DNA from: Aquilaria yunnanensis
Lineage: Eukaryota; Streptophyta; Magnoliopsida; Malvales; Thymelaeaceae
Assembly (NCBI GenBank): GCA_039654915.1
Contig: CM077596.1
Location: 47,924,501-47,988,500, forward strand
DNA: 64,000 bases
Direction: 5' to 3'
This document shows, one piece after another, positions 13,336-25,145 of this stretch. Each line of letters opens with the position of its first letter. Within the stretch, counting starts at the first letter, position 1. The notes below the pieces were generated by a model, which did not search any database, had not been told where the DNA came from, and saw only the letters and a list, made by a program, of their open reading frames with translations. A program made the position numbers and the translations under genes.

Positions 13336-14389
13336 CATACGTGAGTATCATGGCATGAGAATTTTTATGTACCTAAATGTGTTGTGTTTGTATTTACTTA
13401 GCAATTATGTTATTATATTAACTTTTTATTTTCAGGTTGACCATTTCAAGGATAAACTGGATCCTCGAATTATGCAATTAGCCCATGGTCCTATTCGAGT
13501 TAGCACTTTATACAACGGATGTATTGTAAATAGTTTTCATTTCCACACACAACCCTATAGCAAAGACAAAACGACACAAAATTATGGTGCTTGCGTGAAG
13601 GGTGATACATGGGGATCCACTGGGTATAATTTTTATGACCTTATTGATGAGATTATACACATTGAGTATCGCTGGAGTGGGCATAAAGTCATGACGTTAT
13701 TCAAATGTGCTTGGTTTGATCTGACACATGATGTTCAAAGTTCCACACATACTGATATTATTGACATTAAATGGAAGTGTAGATTATCACCATCTGAGCG
13801 CAACACAAGCTTAACTAGTTTACTACTTTCAGTGCCCTAACAAGAATCTTCATTAGTGGTGGGCAGTTGTTAAGATGAAGCCACCAGCTTTCATCGATTG
13901 TTCATCGAATAATGTTAGTGATTGGTCTGAGAACATGAGGAAATGTCTGATGAGCAAACACGTGTGTTAGAAACCATAGACGAGCTGTTTTAAGAAGTAA
14001 TTTCAAGAGAAGTACCTATGGTAACAACTGATGGCACCCCTTTTAATGAGATTAATATTCTTGTTTATTTCACGTGTTACCCTGAAATTGTTCAAGACAT
14101 GGATTAGATTATTGAGGTCGCACAAGACGATGGGGATACATCAGATGATGAAGTATCATTAGTTAGTTTAGATTCAGATGAAGTTGAGGATGTTTGATTA
14201 AATGTAATTTTTCAAAGCATCTTCATGTTTTATTTAAAGGTGTAATCACTTTGAACGTATGTGCATTGGGGATTGATGAAATGATATTAAATTTATTAAA
14301 TTTAATCATCAGATATATAATTACCTACAAAATCACAAAAGATGAAAAGTAAAAAAATGGTAATTTAATGGTAATATGAAAAACATTCC

Positions 14390-14930
14390 CTACATCCTGA
14401 TTGTATTATATTTTTTTTTGTTAACTAATATATCAAGTAGACACTGTATAGATATATAGTCTAATACTTTTCACACATTTTTTTATAAAAAAAAGTAGGA
14501 AAAGCCTAGGGCTGTAGTAAATTAAATTTAATGATATCCATTAACAGTCGTATGATGATTTTAAAATAATTTATAAAATTGTAGGAAAAGTGTAAGACAA
14601 ACACACTTAGGGTAATGCATTATCCGACAGTTTTAACACATTTTCAAAAAACATAGGAAAAATGTAGGACAAAGACACCTGGGGCTGTGCACTGTCCAAT
14701 GGTTTTAATTCAATTCCTGTCTAACAGTTTTAACACATTCTTGAAAAATTGTAGGAAAGTTGTAGGGCAAAGAAGTGGGAAACAAAATTATGGCAATGTG
14801 GTTAAATTTTTTGTTTCCTACACTTTTAACGCACCCTTCAATTTTCGTAAAAAAATATTAAGAAGCTTTGCTATACTTTTCCTACAATTACAAAAATTGA
14901 AGGAAAATTGTAGGACACGAGGGTAACTGA
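14390..14930 (+). repeat. Central subterminal-type repeat block of CACTA 1
   Basis: Motifs of the type TGTAGGAAAA, CCTACACTTTT and GTAGGACA recur every 20-70 bp (near 14580, 14655, 14750, 14815, 14885, 14905). They are the same words found at the two ends of the element, but this block lies between the two genes. CACTA 2 has the equivalent block at 49900-50345, so it is an inherited feature of the family. Confidence 0.7.
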
Positions 14931-15690
14931 ATCGCAGGTATTTCCCTTTAAATTCATTGGAGGTGGCTTTAGTTTTCACAACTCTTCTCCATCTCTTTTG
15001 TGATGTTCTCCTCTAACCCTCCCCATAAATCTCTACCAAAACTCCCTAAGCCTAGTAATTTTTATTTTTTAAGCAGTTTTGCTATGATATAATTAATGTT
15101 TCCTATTATAGTGGTGGTTTATATAATGCATGTATTGCATGTTATATTTTTTAATGACATTTTTTATATTATTTTTTATAGTAATTTATAAAATATGTAT
15201 GTGCTTAGTTATAAATAATTTTTAGTGTAATAATGTTAAGTTATATATATACAAAGGCATGTAACATGTATGTGGTAAGTTATAAAAAATTGTTATTACA
15301 ATAATGGTAATAATAGATATTGTTGTTATTACCATAATGTCAGTGTAATGAGTTAAAGTTAGTACAATATTGTTACTTCAATAATGTTAGTGTAATCAGT
15401 TAATATTAGTTTAATAATTGTAATTTATAAATAATTATTAGTCAATTAATTGGTAATTGATAAAAATTGTAAAAAAAGGTAATTTATAAATAAATTTATT
15501 GCAATATAATGGTAATTTATAAATAAATGTTACAGCAATAACGAAATTTAATAAGTAAATGTTAGTGTAGTATTGGCCATTTATAAATAAATGCATGTGA
15601 AGTAATGGTAATTTATACATAAATATTTATGTAATAGATGGTTCAACAATAATTAAAAAAATTAAAAACATATAACCTTTCAATTTTAAG
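14931..15690 (+). other. 5' leader and intron-like AT-rich tract of CACTA 1 TNP1 gene
   Basis: A pyrimidine-rich leader-like stretch (14940-15060) is followed by AT-rich sequence with several copies of an 'GTAATTTATAAATAAATGTTA'-like period of about 35-45 bp (15300-15640). No coding potential is seen. CACTA 2 has the equivalent at 49220-49860. Confidence 0.5.
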
Positions 15691-17486
15691 ATGGTTCACC
15701 TCAGACAGCTTGACTCAGGCCTGTTGTGACACCTACACTCGGATCCTGATAGCATAGACCCATGCTCAGTCGTAGATGCCATAGGCCCAGGTGCCATACA
15801 CCCCGGTGCCTAGACCTTACATGCCCCAGACATTTGGCACATCGAGCTCCGCATTTCATCACTTTTAAGACACCCAGCTCAATGCCTATTACCCGGATAT
15901 GAGTGGAATATCCAAGTTGTCTCATTACCAGCATACAGGCATCGGCCATACCACATAGGAGATCAATCCCAATTCATTCCTTGATCCGGATGAGATTGGT
16001 ATATCCAATCATCTAGCCAACCTACAGCAGACACAGCAGTACCAGCCGCCTCAGCAGTAGCCAGCTGATGATGGCCCTAGCAATCGTACATGATGCATAG
16101 GCAGATGATGGCACCTCATTCCTTGGAAGGTGAGGCCCATAGGTAGCTAAGTTACCTCCACCTCTACATCTTACTATAATTTAAATTTGTTACAACTTCC
16201 TCACTGATGAGTTCATTCGTTCCACCATAGCTTCCATTCATGGGAGGTTGTTGGACGAAAGTTGTATAGCTTGGTCACATGCATTTTGAGCTTTACGAGG
16301 GGAGCACATCACTAAGTTAGAGGTAATTAGTTTATGTACATTTTTATATAATAGTTTATGTATGGATTAATTCATATTTTGCCACATCTGTTGGCTAATG
16401 TTCGAGTCCTGCTCGTGGTCCATATGAAACCGCGTTTATCATTGGAGGAATGTTGCAATTCAGAAGATCCCCAGCTTTTATGACAATCCGGACTATAATT
16501 TACTGCAACCACACGTTCTATCCTGCTACAATCAGCAGGTATGGAACTAGTTGTGCGACCAGTGGCAGTAGGAGGGGTGGAAGAAGCTATCAGTGGGTGG
16601 TTCCCATGCCAAGCACACAACGGATACCTCAAGCCTTGTTCTGAAGCACATGATGAGCTCTATCCTAGGTGAGATGCACTGGAATCGTATGGTACCAACT
16701 TCTCCCTTCCATACATTACAATTTTTTATATGATTTATTAATTACTTAAAATTTTAATGATATGTAAAAATGTGTGGAAAAAAGGGCGGGATGGAGTTGA
16801 GCCATCATTTAATAAGTAGTGGTCTCATACTCCTGGACGCAAGAAGACCGGTCAGCTCATTAATCTGATTGCACAGCAGCCATAGGTAATAAATTTTCAT
16901 TTAGCATTACTAGCAATGTTTTAAAAATATATATTAAGTGTCTTACTAACTCTAATTTCTTGTTCTTTTAGGAAGGATACGTCTAGTGGATTCAAAAAAA
17001 ATGCCAATAACCGAATGACTACCCGCAGTTCGATGCAAAGGTATAGAGCGAGGTATGAGGCCCTAAAAAAAAGGCCGACTTCTGGGTGTTCCACTCCGAC
17101 TCACTGATTCCCCACTTTTGGACTAAATCAGGTATTTTTCATTTCTATTTAACTTAATTCATCAATTTTATAACTTTTATATTGCTAATTGCTACTTACC
17201 AAATTTTTTAGGCTCCATGTGCTGATTTGGCTGAGATTGCTTATCTAAGAGCTTAGAACACCCAACTATAGAGTGAATTAACTTAGTTACAAACAGAGCT
17301 TCACAGTCAAGTCCAACAAGAGATCGAGGTTGCAATGAATGCTATGCTTAACAAGTTTATCCATAGGGCATTATACCTGTATCAACTCTTTCAGATGACC
17401 TACGGACTGGATCCTCCACTAAGTATCATGACGACGATGGTAACCAGTGAGATGACAATTATTAGCCTGGCACTGCATCCCATTGA
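15691..17486 (+). pseudogene. CACTA 1 TNP1/TNPA-type protein gene, broken
   Basis: It is homologous to the - strand gene at 47164-49219. From ATG 15691 the frame breaks repeatedly. A Pro/Gln-rich N-terminal region, a central exon near 16440-16680, an exon near 16790-16885, another at 16975-17130 and a coiled-coil-like final exon (17212-17486, many Gln/Leu/Glu) keep the same order and similar spacing as copy 2. It resembles the Plant transposase (Ptta/En/Spm) family, whose members bind subterminal repeats in En/Spm. Stops make it non-functional. Confidence 0.75.
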
Positions 17487-17701
17487 ATTTATATTAGACA
17501 TTTAGTTATATGTAATTGACTTTTTCTATAAAATTTGATTACATTTATATATAGTGAATTATTGACTACTTTGATCAATTTTATATAAATAATAATAATA
17601 ATAATAATGTCTACAATATGTATATATATAATGCTATATAATATGTTTTTAATTTGTGTATAAATTAATTTACAAAAATCTTTAATTTGTCACAAAATCA
17701 C
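17487..17701. other. CACTA 1 sequence up to the retrotransposon insertion
   Basis: AT-rich 3' part of CACTA 1 with a short TAA microsatellite (17590-17609). Joining base 17701 to 38744 recreates a sequence that matches the continuous CACTA 2 region near 46860-46920 (reverse strand). The last five bases ATCAC are compared with ATCGT after the element, a degraded 5-bp duplication. Confidence 0.75.
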
Positions 17702-18299
17702 TGTTGACACTCAATTTCGTTCGACCTTTTTTTTAAAAAAAAAATTAATTAAAAATTAAAAATAATTAAAAAAATTAATTAATTAATTGATTATTATACA
17801 AAGAGAAAGAGAAAATTAAATTAAAATTTTTTGGGGGGGCATTTTGTTAAGTTAATATTTATGTGTGTATATCCAAAAAAAAAATTATTATTATTATTAA
17901 TTAATTATTAATTAATTAATTTTTATTATTACTGAAAAAATTTTAATTAAGGTAATTAGTTTAAAATACATTTTTTTTTATAAGGGTTTTGTTAAAAATG
18001 ACAAAATTGAAAATTTTGGGATAAAAATGACAAAATTGAGAAATTTGGGAAAATTTGACAAAATCTGAAAAATTCCAGGAGAATTTGGAAATTTTTCACA
18101 TCATATTTGGGCCAAACAGACGTTTTGGCCCAAATTGACAGAAAAAGACAAAATTGTCTCAATCAGAAGTTTCAGGAACATCCCCAAAGTCAAAGAGACG
18201 TAAAGGACTAAAACTGTCATTTTACCAAATTAAGAGATAAGTCTGTTTTGAATTAAATTTCAAATTTTTTTAATTAAGGGAATCCAAGGCCCCTTACCC

Positions 18300-18307
18300 T
18301 ATAAATA
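18300..18307 (+). promoter_or_regulatory. TATA box of the 5' LTR
   Basis: TATAAATA in the context CCCTATAAATAGGG, 599 bp into the LTR. It is just upstream of the GC-rich leader-like segment and identical in the 3' LTR, so transcription probably starts about 30 bp downstream. Confidence 0.7.
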
Positions 18308-18974
18308 GGGGGTGAAATCTGCGAAGAAAGGAAGAAAAAAATGAAGATTAGAGCCGTTTAAAAAAAAACAAAAAGAAAACTGTAGAAAAGTCCCTAGCCT
18401 CTGCCTCTTCAGTAAAAAAAAACCTGAACTTTCATTCCTAAACTCTTTTCGCCGTTAGCCTCTCTCGCTGTTTTCGCGCGTTTTCGCGCCTGTCACCCTC
18501 CGTTGTTCGCCGTGCCTCCCTCCTCCGCTCCAGCAGCCGTCTCACCACCTCCGTCGCTCGCCGTACCTCCCTCCTCCGCTCCAGCCGCCGTCTCGCCGCC
18601 TCCGTCGCACGCCGACACCGTCTCCCCCTCTCCTTGCCTTCCGCCGAAATTCTCTCTCTCTCTCACCATTGTTCTCCTCTCTCTTTCTTCCCCCTTCCCT
18701 TGCTGCCGACGCCGTCTCCCCCTCCTCGCCGCCGACGCCATCGCCGCCTCCAGACTTCCCCTTGCTCGCCGTCGCCGTCGCCTCCCCTGCACGCCGTCGC
18801 CGTCGCTTCTATCTCCCGTCGCCCAGGAAGTTTAAAATTTTATTCTTTAGGTAAAATTATGTTTTAATCCTTCATCTTTTTATATTCTTTCATTCAAGTC
18901 AGTAACCTTTTTATTTTGCAGAATTAACATAACTTTTGTGTGATTTATTTATTTGTTCTTATTTTTCTTATTTT

Positions 18975-19440
18975 TTATTTTTTTTTCATGGAAGGTTATA
19001 TTTCCTAATTTTTAGTGGATGACCAAAAAGTCCCACTTTTCTTTATTTATTTAATTTCTGCAATTATTTAATTTGTGCACTTTTATTTTTTATGGAAGGT
19101 TATACCTCCTACTTTTTATTTTTTGAGTCGATGGTCAAAAAGCCCCACTTTTCTTTATTTATTTAATTTCTGTAATTATTTAATTTATGCATTTTTATTT
19201 TTTATAGAAGGTTATACCTCCTATTTTTTATTTTTTTTTAGTGGATGGCCAGAAAGCCCCACTTTTCCATATTTATTTAATTTCTGCAATTATTTAATTA
19301 TGCACTTTTATTTTTTTTATGGAAGGTTACACCTCCTACCTTTTTATTTTTTAAGTGGATGGCAAAAAGCTCCACTTTTCTTTATTTATTTAATTTCCGG
19401 CATTTTACTTTATACAATTTTTATCTTTTTATGTGAATGA
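18975..19440 (+). repeat. Four tandem ~110-bp units in the 5' LTR
   Basis: Each unit contains ATGGAAGGTTAYACCTCC, a T-rich stretch, then GTGGATGGCCAAAAAGCCCC and TTTATTTATTTAATTTCTG. Units start near 18988, 19091, 19202 and 19318. The open frame of 121 codons here (19075-19440) is a repeat artefact. Confidence 0.8.
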
Positions 19441-19964
19441 TTAAACTTATTTCACTTATTTCACTTTTAGTCATAAAAAAAATAATAATAACAAATAAAA
19501 AAAAAGACTCTTTCTTATGTGAATAGTTAACCTTATTCCATTTATTTTTTAGGGTTAATCAAAAATCTATTTTTATTTTTAACAAAGCCCCCATCCTTTT
19601 ATTATTTTAGAACACATATTTTTTTTTCTTATTTCTTTAAAAACAACAAAAATTTAACAAAAAAATCATAACCAAGTGAATTCAAACAAAAAAAAAAAAG
19701 GAGAATTAAATTTTTTTAGTATATATTTTAGATTTATCAATTAGATGTAAGTTTTTAGACTTATAAATTAGAAAACTATTTTAAAATCTTTTATCAAAAA
19801 AAAAAAAGAACAAAATCAAATAAAAAATATATGAATATCAAGACTTTTTTTTAGAAAAACATATAACTATTTGGTTTCTTTATTAAATAATTAAAAAAAA
19901 TCTTGATATTATATAATTAAATAATTACTTTTTGGTTCCCTTATAAATTAAGATCTTTCACCAA

Positions 19965-20165
19965 ACAATCAAAAGAAAAGAAAAAAAAAAGAAAAAAAAA
20001 GAAAAAAAAAGAAAAGAAAGAAAAGAAAAGAAAAAAGAATAAGAAAAAAAAAAGAAAAGAAAGACAAGAAAAGAAAAGAAAAGAAAAAGAATAAGAAAAG
20101 AAAGAAAAGAAGAAAGAAAAAAAGAAAGAAGAAAAAAGAAAGAAAACAAAGAAAAGAAATTAAAA
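19965..20165 (+). repeat. A/G-rich simple repeat in the 5' LTR
   Basis: A run of AAAAGAAAAG-type words. The equivalent tract in the 3' LTR (37880-38090) differs in length and phase, as expected of microsatellite slippage. Confidence 0.85.
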
Positions 20166-20809
20166 AAAATGAAAAAAATAAAAATAATTTTTTTTTCTAA
20201 AAATTAAAATAAGGTAACATTAAAAAAAATTCATAAAAATTATGACAAAAAGATAAATTAATAATTAATTTAATAAAATAAAAATTAAAAATTTAAATTA
20301 CTAATTTCCATATCCGGATAATCCGACAGGATTCATGGTTTGGAAAATAAAAATTAAATATCTAGATAAAAATCCATATTCGGATAATTCGGCAGAATTT
20401 ATGATATGGATTACTAATTAATTGAAATATTTAATAATTAATTAAAAATTTCATCAAATTCCGTGTCCGGATGATTCGATAGAATCCATGGTTCAGAAAC
20501 GTCGAGTTTACTACAAAATTATACAAATTAATTACCAAAGATTTTGAAGATCACATTAATTTAAAAATCCATATCCGACTAATTCAGTTAAAGTTTCTAT
20601 TTGGAAAATTAAGTGAAGTTTATTTAAAAGCAAGCAAAGCAAAATTAAAATCAACTAAGGTACCAATTTTGGGTGTTAAAATAGAGTTATTTTAACGTAA
20701 CCGTACTCCCAAACTTTAGAACTCTCGCAAACCATTTTTAAGGTGTCCAATCGACCTGAGCGAAAACCGATTGGTGGCGACTCCCGAAAACCTGCACGTT
20801 GCCACAGCT

Positions 20810-20828
20810 TGGCGACTCCACTGGGGAC
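20810..20828 (+). promoter_or_regulatory. Primer-binding site (tRNA-Arg type)
   Basis: TGGCGACTCCACTGGGGAC starts 3 bases after the LTR end. It begins with TGG, the complement of CCA, and matches the complement of the 3' end of plant tRNA-Arg(ACG) as I recall it, except for one A/G difference and the last bases. Ogre elements are known to use tRNA-Arg. Confidence 0.8.
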
Positions 20829-21684
20829 ATAAGTCAGTGAGTCAGGCCCAAAGTTAATTCTGTTTTGTTCTGCTTTGCTTATTCTTATGTGGATTTACGT
20901 ATTATATTTACTTATTATAAACATGCATAATACATTCACGACATAAAGCTCTATACCCGAGCTTCCTCAATTTAGACCCGTTCTTTCAAAGCGGAATTGG
21001 TGTTGTTGTCCTTGTGAGACCATGGTCTCCAAGCCTTCACTGGTTTTAAGTAGCAAAGTAGTGTATTGCCTCCTGAGACGATAGTCTCTGCATGGGCCCA
21101 CGAAAAGCTACGACTCGAATTAATCCTTTCCTTACATAAACCCTCATGGGTAAGGAATTGGGCTGTCATTATAATTCAGTGATGGGATTCAGGAACTACC
21201 CTCAGCCTTTTGATAAACCACCTTATGCATATAGAATTCTCCACTTAAACATATAACTGACCGTAGAATTCCTACCATTTACCAACGCTATAAGCATGTC
21301 GTTGTTATGCTATACTGTTGCTCTATACTTTTGTCTTCTTCGTGTCTTATATTTATGGCTTAAGCTCATTTTTCCATAATAGTTCATGAGTTGTTAATTG
21401 CTATTTAACTTGTTAATAACCTTATTTTTCTTTTGTTATACTTCTGTTCTATGCAATTATTCTTCATGCATCAAAACCACGCATCAAACTATGCTAACTT
21501 TTTGGTCTTTCTAATAATAACTAGAAGTCTTGAAGTTCCACGATAGTAGATAATCAAATTCACTCATTGCATGCATACATTACATCAATCACATACAAGT
21601 AGAGTATAATAAAATAAATCTTACTTTAAAAAGGTAAAAATTGGACCTCAACACCGATATTCAACTCGGCTCCAAACAAGATTA
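20829..21684 (+). other. Untranslated leader between PBS and gag
   Basis: No conserved protein is recognised. Many Ogre elements carry an extra ORF1 upstream of gag. Nothing of that kind is visible here, and the short open frames are not convincing. Confidence 0.5.
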
Positions 21685-23350
21685 ATGGCAGAATAAACCA
21701 AAGGATGTCTCATAGATATGGAGTCCAAGATAGAAAGTATGGCCGAACAAATGAGACAATTGATGGAGTTAATCAAGGGGAAAGCAACTCAAGTCCCCGT
21801 CAAAGAACCTTAAGATCCCACTTATCCTCCGGGATTCACCCCACAACAGATATTAGTTCAAGGAAACCTGTTTCAGGAATCAGGTCCGTCCACTAGCGTT
21901 CACCTGAAACAAGACACTGTATATGAAGAGAAGAAGACACTACCAAAGGAAGAAGGAGAATCTCAAAAGTTTGAAACAATAGAGAAGAGACTTCGGGCCA
22001 TTGAAGGAGGCACTATATTCGGATCTCTCTTAGTGGATGACCTCTACTTAGTGCCAGATGTCGTAATCCCCTCAGACTTTAAGGTGCCAGACTTTGTGAA
22101 ATACGATGGAACGAGTGATCCCATCACTCACATCACGTTGTTTCTAAGAAGACTACAACCACTCACAAAATACGAAAAGGTGTGGATTGCACTTTTTCAA
22201 GAAAGCCTTACAAAATCAGCATTACAGTGGTATCTAAGTCAAGGTTCAAGAAACATTAAAACATGGAATGACCTTGCTCAGGACTTCATCAGCAATTGCA
22301 AACATGTTATGGACTTGGCCCCGGATCGCCAAACTCTCCAGAATATGGAAAAGAAAAAGCAAGAAACCTTCAAGGAATACGCTTAAAGGTGGAGGGACTT
22401 AGCTGCACAAGTTCAGCCACCCATGACGGAAAGAGAAATGGTTACTTTATTTGTTCAAACACTAAAGTATCCATATTATGACAAACTCATTGGCAATTCG
22501 GCAACCAATTTCTCAGACGTTGTCATGTCTGGAGAACGAATTGAGCATGGGATTAGAACCGAAAAAATCACTGAGTCCTTTAATGATGCCATGAAAAGAG
22601 GAGGACCATCCAGAAGAAAGGATGAGGAAGTACAACAAATAGGACGAGGAAGAGGGATTCCTTTCGTGGGTACTATGGCTACCGGGCCTCGCCTATCCTA
22701 TTCTACCAATAGGCCCAATGATTATCCTCCCAATAGGCCCAATGATTATCCTCCCAACAAGCCTAATCAGTTACGGACACCTGTTCTGACCCCTCCAGTA
22801 CCTGCACAAAGACCAAGAGAAGTTTTTGCGCCAATTCCCATGACTTACACTGAGTTGTATCCAAAACTCATTGAAAGTCAACTTATCCGCCAAATTCCTA
22901 CAAGGCCATTGGAACCCCCATACCCAAGATGGTATGACCCTAACATAACTTGCCCATATCATGATGGCGTTCCGAGCCATGGCTTGGAAAATTGCATAGC
23001 ATTGAAACGCATAGTCCAACAATTAATAGAGTCAAAATGGTTGGACTTTTCTGATGAACCGAATGTCACTCACAACCCATTGCCACCTTATCAAGCTAAA
23101 CCAGTCAATATGATAGAAGAACACTGGCTGCTAAAGAAGTCAGTCAACGATATCATAACCCCTCTTAAGCATGTATATTCATGCCTTCTGAAAGAAGGGG
23201 TCATCATTTGAAAGTCTTCTTTTAAACATGAAGAAGTCGAAGATAAGGAATGGTGTGATTTTCATGACAGTAAAAGTCATTCTATCTAAGAATGCTCAAA
23301 ATTTCGTGAGAATCTACAAAGACTCATTGACTCATCCCAACTCATCATTT
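21685..23350 (+). pseudogene. Retrotransposon gag region
   Basis: One frame runs from ATG 21685 through gag into protease. The retrotransposon gag domain is at about 22070-22500 (FVKYDGTSDPITHI, ALQWYLSQ, WNDLAQDF, then WRDLAAQVQPPM after a stop). A Pro-rich linker follows with a duplicated NRPNDYPP motif (22700-22770). A Cys/His segment CPYHDGVPSHGLENC near 22950 resembles a zinc-knuckle-like site. In-frame stops lie at 21694, 21811, 22384, 23209 and 23287, while the same frame continues after each, so these are late nonsense changes. The product would form the particle that packages the element RNA. This copy cannot make it whole. Confidence 0.88.
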
Positions 23351-23352
23351 TT

Positions 23353-24384
23353 ATGTCAGATAAAGATGATGATGTGAATGTGATCATTAAAGAACAAGAA
23401 GTCAATGCTATGCCAAGACCACTAGTCATACTAATTTCAAAACCTACTTTTAAGCCTTTAAGAATTCAAGTCCCAAGGCCATTCCCCTACAAATCAGACA
23501 AAGCTGTTCCATGGAGCTATGATTGCACTTCCAACATCACATCAACTCCATTAGAAGTTGGGAGCATGACTAGAAGTGGTTGGTGTTATTCTCTGGAGCA
23601 AATGAACAAGCTCCAACAAGATAAGAACGTTACAGACCCAACAAGTGGACCTCTTGATACAAATACATCCAAAGAGCAAGAAATGCCTCGAGCCGTAACA
23701 GATGAACAAGCTATTGAGTTTCTCAAACTCATAAAGCAAAGTGAGTACAACATCGTGGAGCAGTTAAACCGCCTGCCAGCAAAGATTTCCATACTTTCAT
23801 TACTCTTAAGCTCTGATGCTCATTGAGAAGCCCTCCTCAAAGTCTTGAATAAGGCCTATGTTGAGCAAGATATTTCCGTGAATAATTTTGACCACCTCGT
23901 CAACAACATCATGGCACAGAATCTTATCACATTCACTGACGATGAGATACCAGCAGAAAGAAGGGGTCACTCTAAGGCTCTACATATTTTGGTTAAGTAC
24001 AAAGATCGAATTATGGCTAGAGTTTTTATTGATAATGGGTTAGCTCTAAATGTAATGCCACTTGAAACCTTACACAAGCTTGGTATAGAGCCATCATACC
24101 TCAACAACAGTCATATCATTGTTCGAGCGTTTGATGGGACGAAGAGAGATGTTGTTGGAGAAATAGAGCTGCCAATAGAGATTGGCCCTTGTGTATTCCA
24201 CATCACATTCCAAGTTATGGATATTAATCCTTCTTATACTTGTCTGTTGGGAAGACCATGGATCCATATGGCTGGAGCAATTCCTTCTTCATTACACCAA
24301 AAAATGAAATTCATTATTGAAGGAAAGTTAATCACAGTCTTTGCTGAAGAAGACATTCTGCTATCTAGACCTGCGGATGCTTAA
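23353..24384 (+). pseudogene. Retrotransposon aspartic protease region
   Basis: It continues the gag frame. A linker (23353-23823) ends at a TGA at 23824. The protease fold follows at 23940-24360. The active-site segment reads FIDNGLALNVMP near 24027, so the usual D-T/S-G is D-N-G, a variant I recall from plant gypsy elements. A second core motif, LLGRPWIHMAGA near 24245, is the typical C-terminal signature. The segment ends at TAA 24382, after which the same frame carries the G-patch domain. Its role would be to cut the gag-pol polyprotein. Confidence 0.87.
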
Positions 24385-24952
24385 TACGTCGAAGTTAATG
24401 AAGATATACCTGATTGCTCTTTCAGGTCATTTGAAATTGTTAATGCTACCTATGTCGGTGAATATGGAGAAGAACCCGTGCCTAGCATCTCCAAAACAAG
24501 TCGCATGATCGCCAAACTCATGATGAAAGGAGGATACTCACCGGGATTAGGTCTGGGACAAGATTTACAAGGAATCCCAAAGCCATTGAAAATCTCCGCA
24601 AATGAAGGGAAATACAGCCTAGGTTTCACACTGACAAGGCAAGACAAAATGAAGGCGATAACTGAAAAGAGAGAAAAGAGGATTGCACGATTAACAGGGC
24701 ATCCTTTAGAGGAAAGAAATCTGGATATTCCTGACATCACTGAAACATTCATGAGTGGTGGCTTAATTCTGAAAAATGACAATGAAGGCGCACTGACCAT
24801 CAACATCAACAAGTCTTTTGAAAGTCTTTCTATTTAGGCAATAATCAGTGATTCACCCGAAGATGAGGAGCTCATTCAACCCTGTAGCCACGGGATGTGC
24901 TAAACAATTGGGAGGCGATAGAACTGCCTGTTATAATCGAGAGCTTTTCAAA
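24385..24952 (+). pseudogene. G-patch domain and end of the pre-intron exon
   Basis: In the same frame as protease, residues encoded at about 24500-24640 form a G-patch: MKGGYSPGLGLGQDLQG with regularly spaced Gly after a basic-hydrophobic helix. G-patch domains bind RNA or helicases and are known next to some retroviral and plant gypsy proteases. Stop codons lie at 24835 and 24901, and a frame change occurs near 24900. A conserved-looking segment NNWEAIELPVII is read just before the proposed donor at 24953. Confidence 0.8.
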
Positions 24953-25145
24953 GTAATCTAACAGTAAAAACCTCCTAAAGAAATGTTCAATCAATAGGGT
25001 GTAGTCTTTGCTTAAGTGAACCTTTTAGTTATTGCTTTTCATTCCAATAAAGTTGTGATTTATGCACACTATAAATAAAGTACCAGTTTGCATCCATCTC
25101 ATTCTTGCCATTTTCTCTTTTCTTTTTTCTCTCTGGTTAATGCAG
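24953..25145 (+). other. Probable intron between protease and reverse transcriptase
   Basis: The donor GTAATC at 24953 and the acceptor GCAG ending at 25145 follow a long pyrimidine tract (25105-25135). Removing these 193 bases joins the upstream NNWEAIE frame to the RT frame in phase (two bases of a codon on one side, one on the other). Inside the intron all frames are closed. Ogre elements are known to have a spliced intron at this position. Confidence 0.75.

Larger units (their letters stand above)
7979..14197 (+). pseudogene. CACTA 1 transposase (TNP2-like), broken
   Basis: The remains align piece by piece with the better copy on the - strand at 50733-54593. From ATG 7979 come the transposase-associated domain (Cys cluster CPCHKC, near 8112), an acidic stretch and a 'VLELMKEILP' segment. 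The TNP2 core follows at about 9850-11020, including LDIMNIEKNC near 10685 with an acidic residue of the nuclease core. A DUF4218-like part follows to about 11280. The DUF4216-like part is at 13430-13840. In-frame stops occur within the first few codons (after EWMY) and repeatedly thereafter. A MITE and a solo LTR interrupt it. The acidic C-terminal tail ends with TGA at 14195. It cannot make a functional transposase. Confidence 0.85.
17702..20806 (+). repeat. 5' LTR of the Ogre-like element
   Basis: It begins TGTTGACACTCAATTTCG and ends CGTTGCCACA. The layout is an AT-rich U3, a TATA box at 18300, a GC- and CT-rich leader (18440-18830), four tandem units of about 110 bp (18975-19440), an A/G-rich simple repeat (19965-20165), and three copies of a CCGGATAATCCGACAGGAT-type word near the end (20310-20500). 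It is clearly the same sequence as 35598-38743 with many small indels and substitutions, so the insertion is not recent. Confidence 0.93.

Noticed and set aside
14687..14926. 79-codon + strand frame in the central CACTA 1 repeat block
   Set aside because: It covers inverted subterminal-type words with no protein motif and no counterpart in CACTA 2.
18493..18867. Several overlapping open frames on both strands in the GC-rich part of the 5' LTR (also 36371-36771 in the 3' LTR)
   Set aside because: They are Pro/Ser/Ala or Arg/Gly/Glu runs caused by GCC/CTC simple words, occur in overlapping frames at once, and are not preserved equally in the two LTRs.
19958..20149. Phe/Ser-rich open frame on -
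   Set aside because: Direct translation of an AAAAGAAAAG microsatellite.
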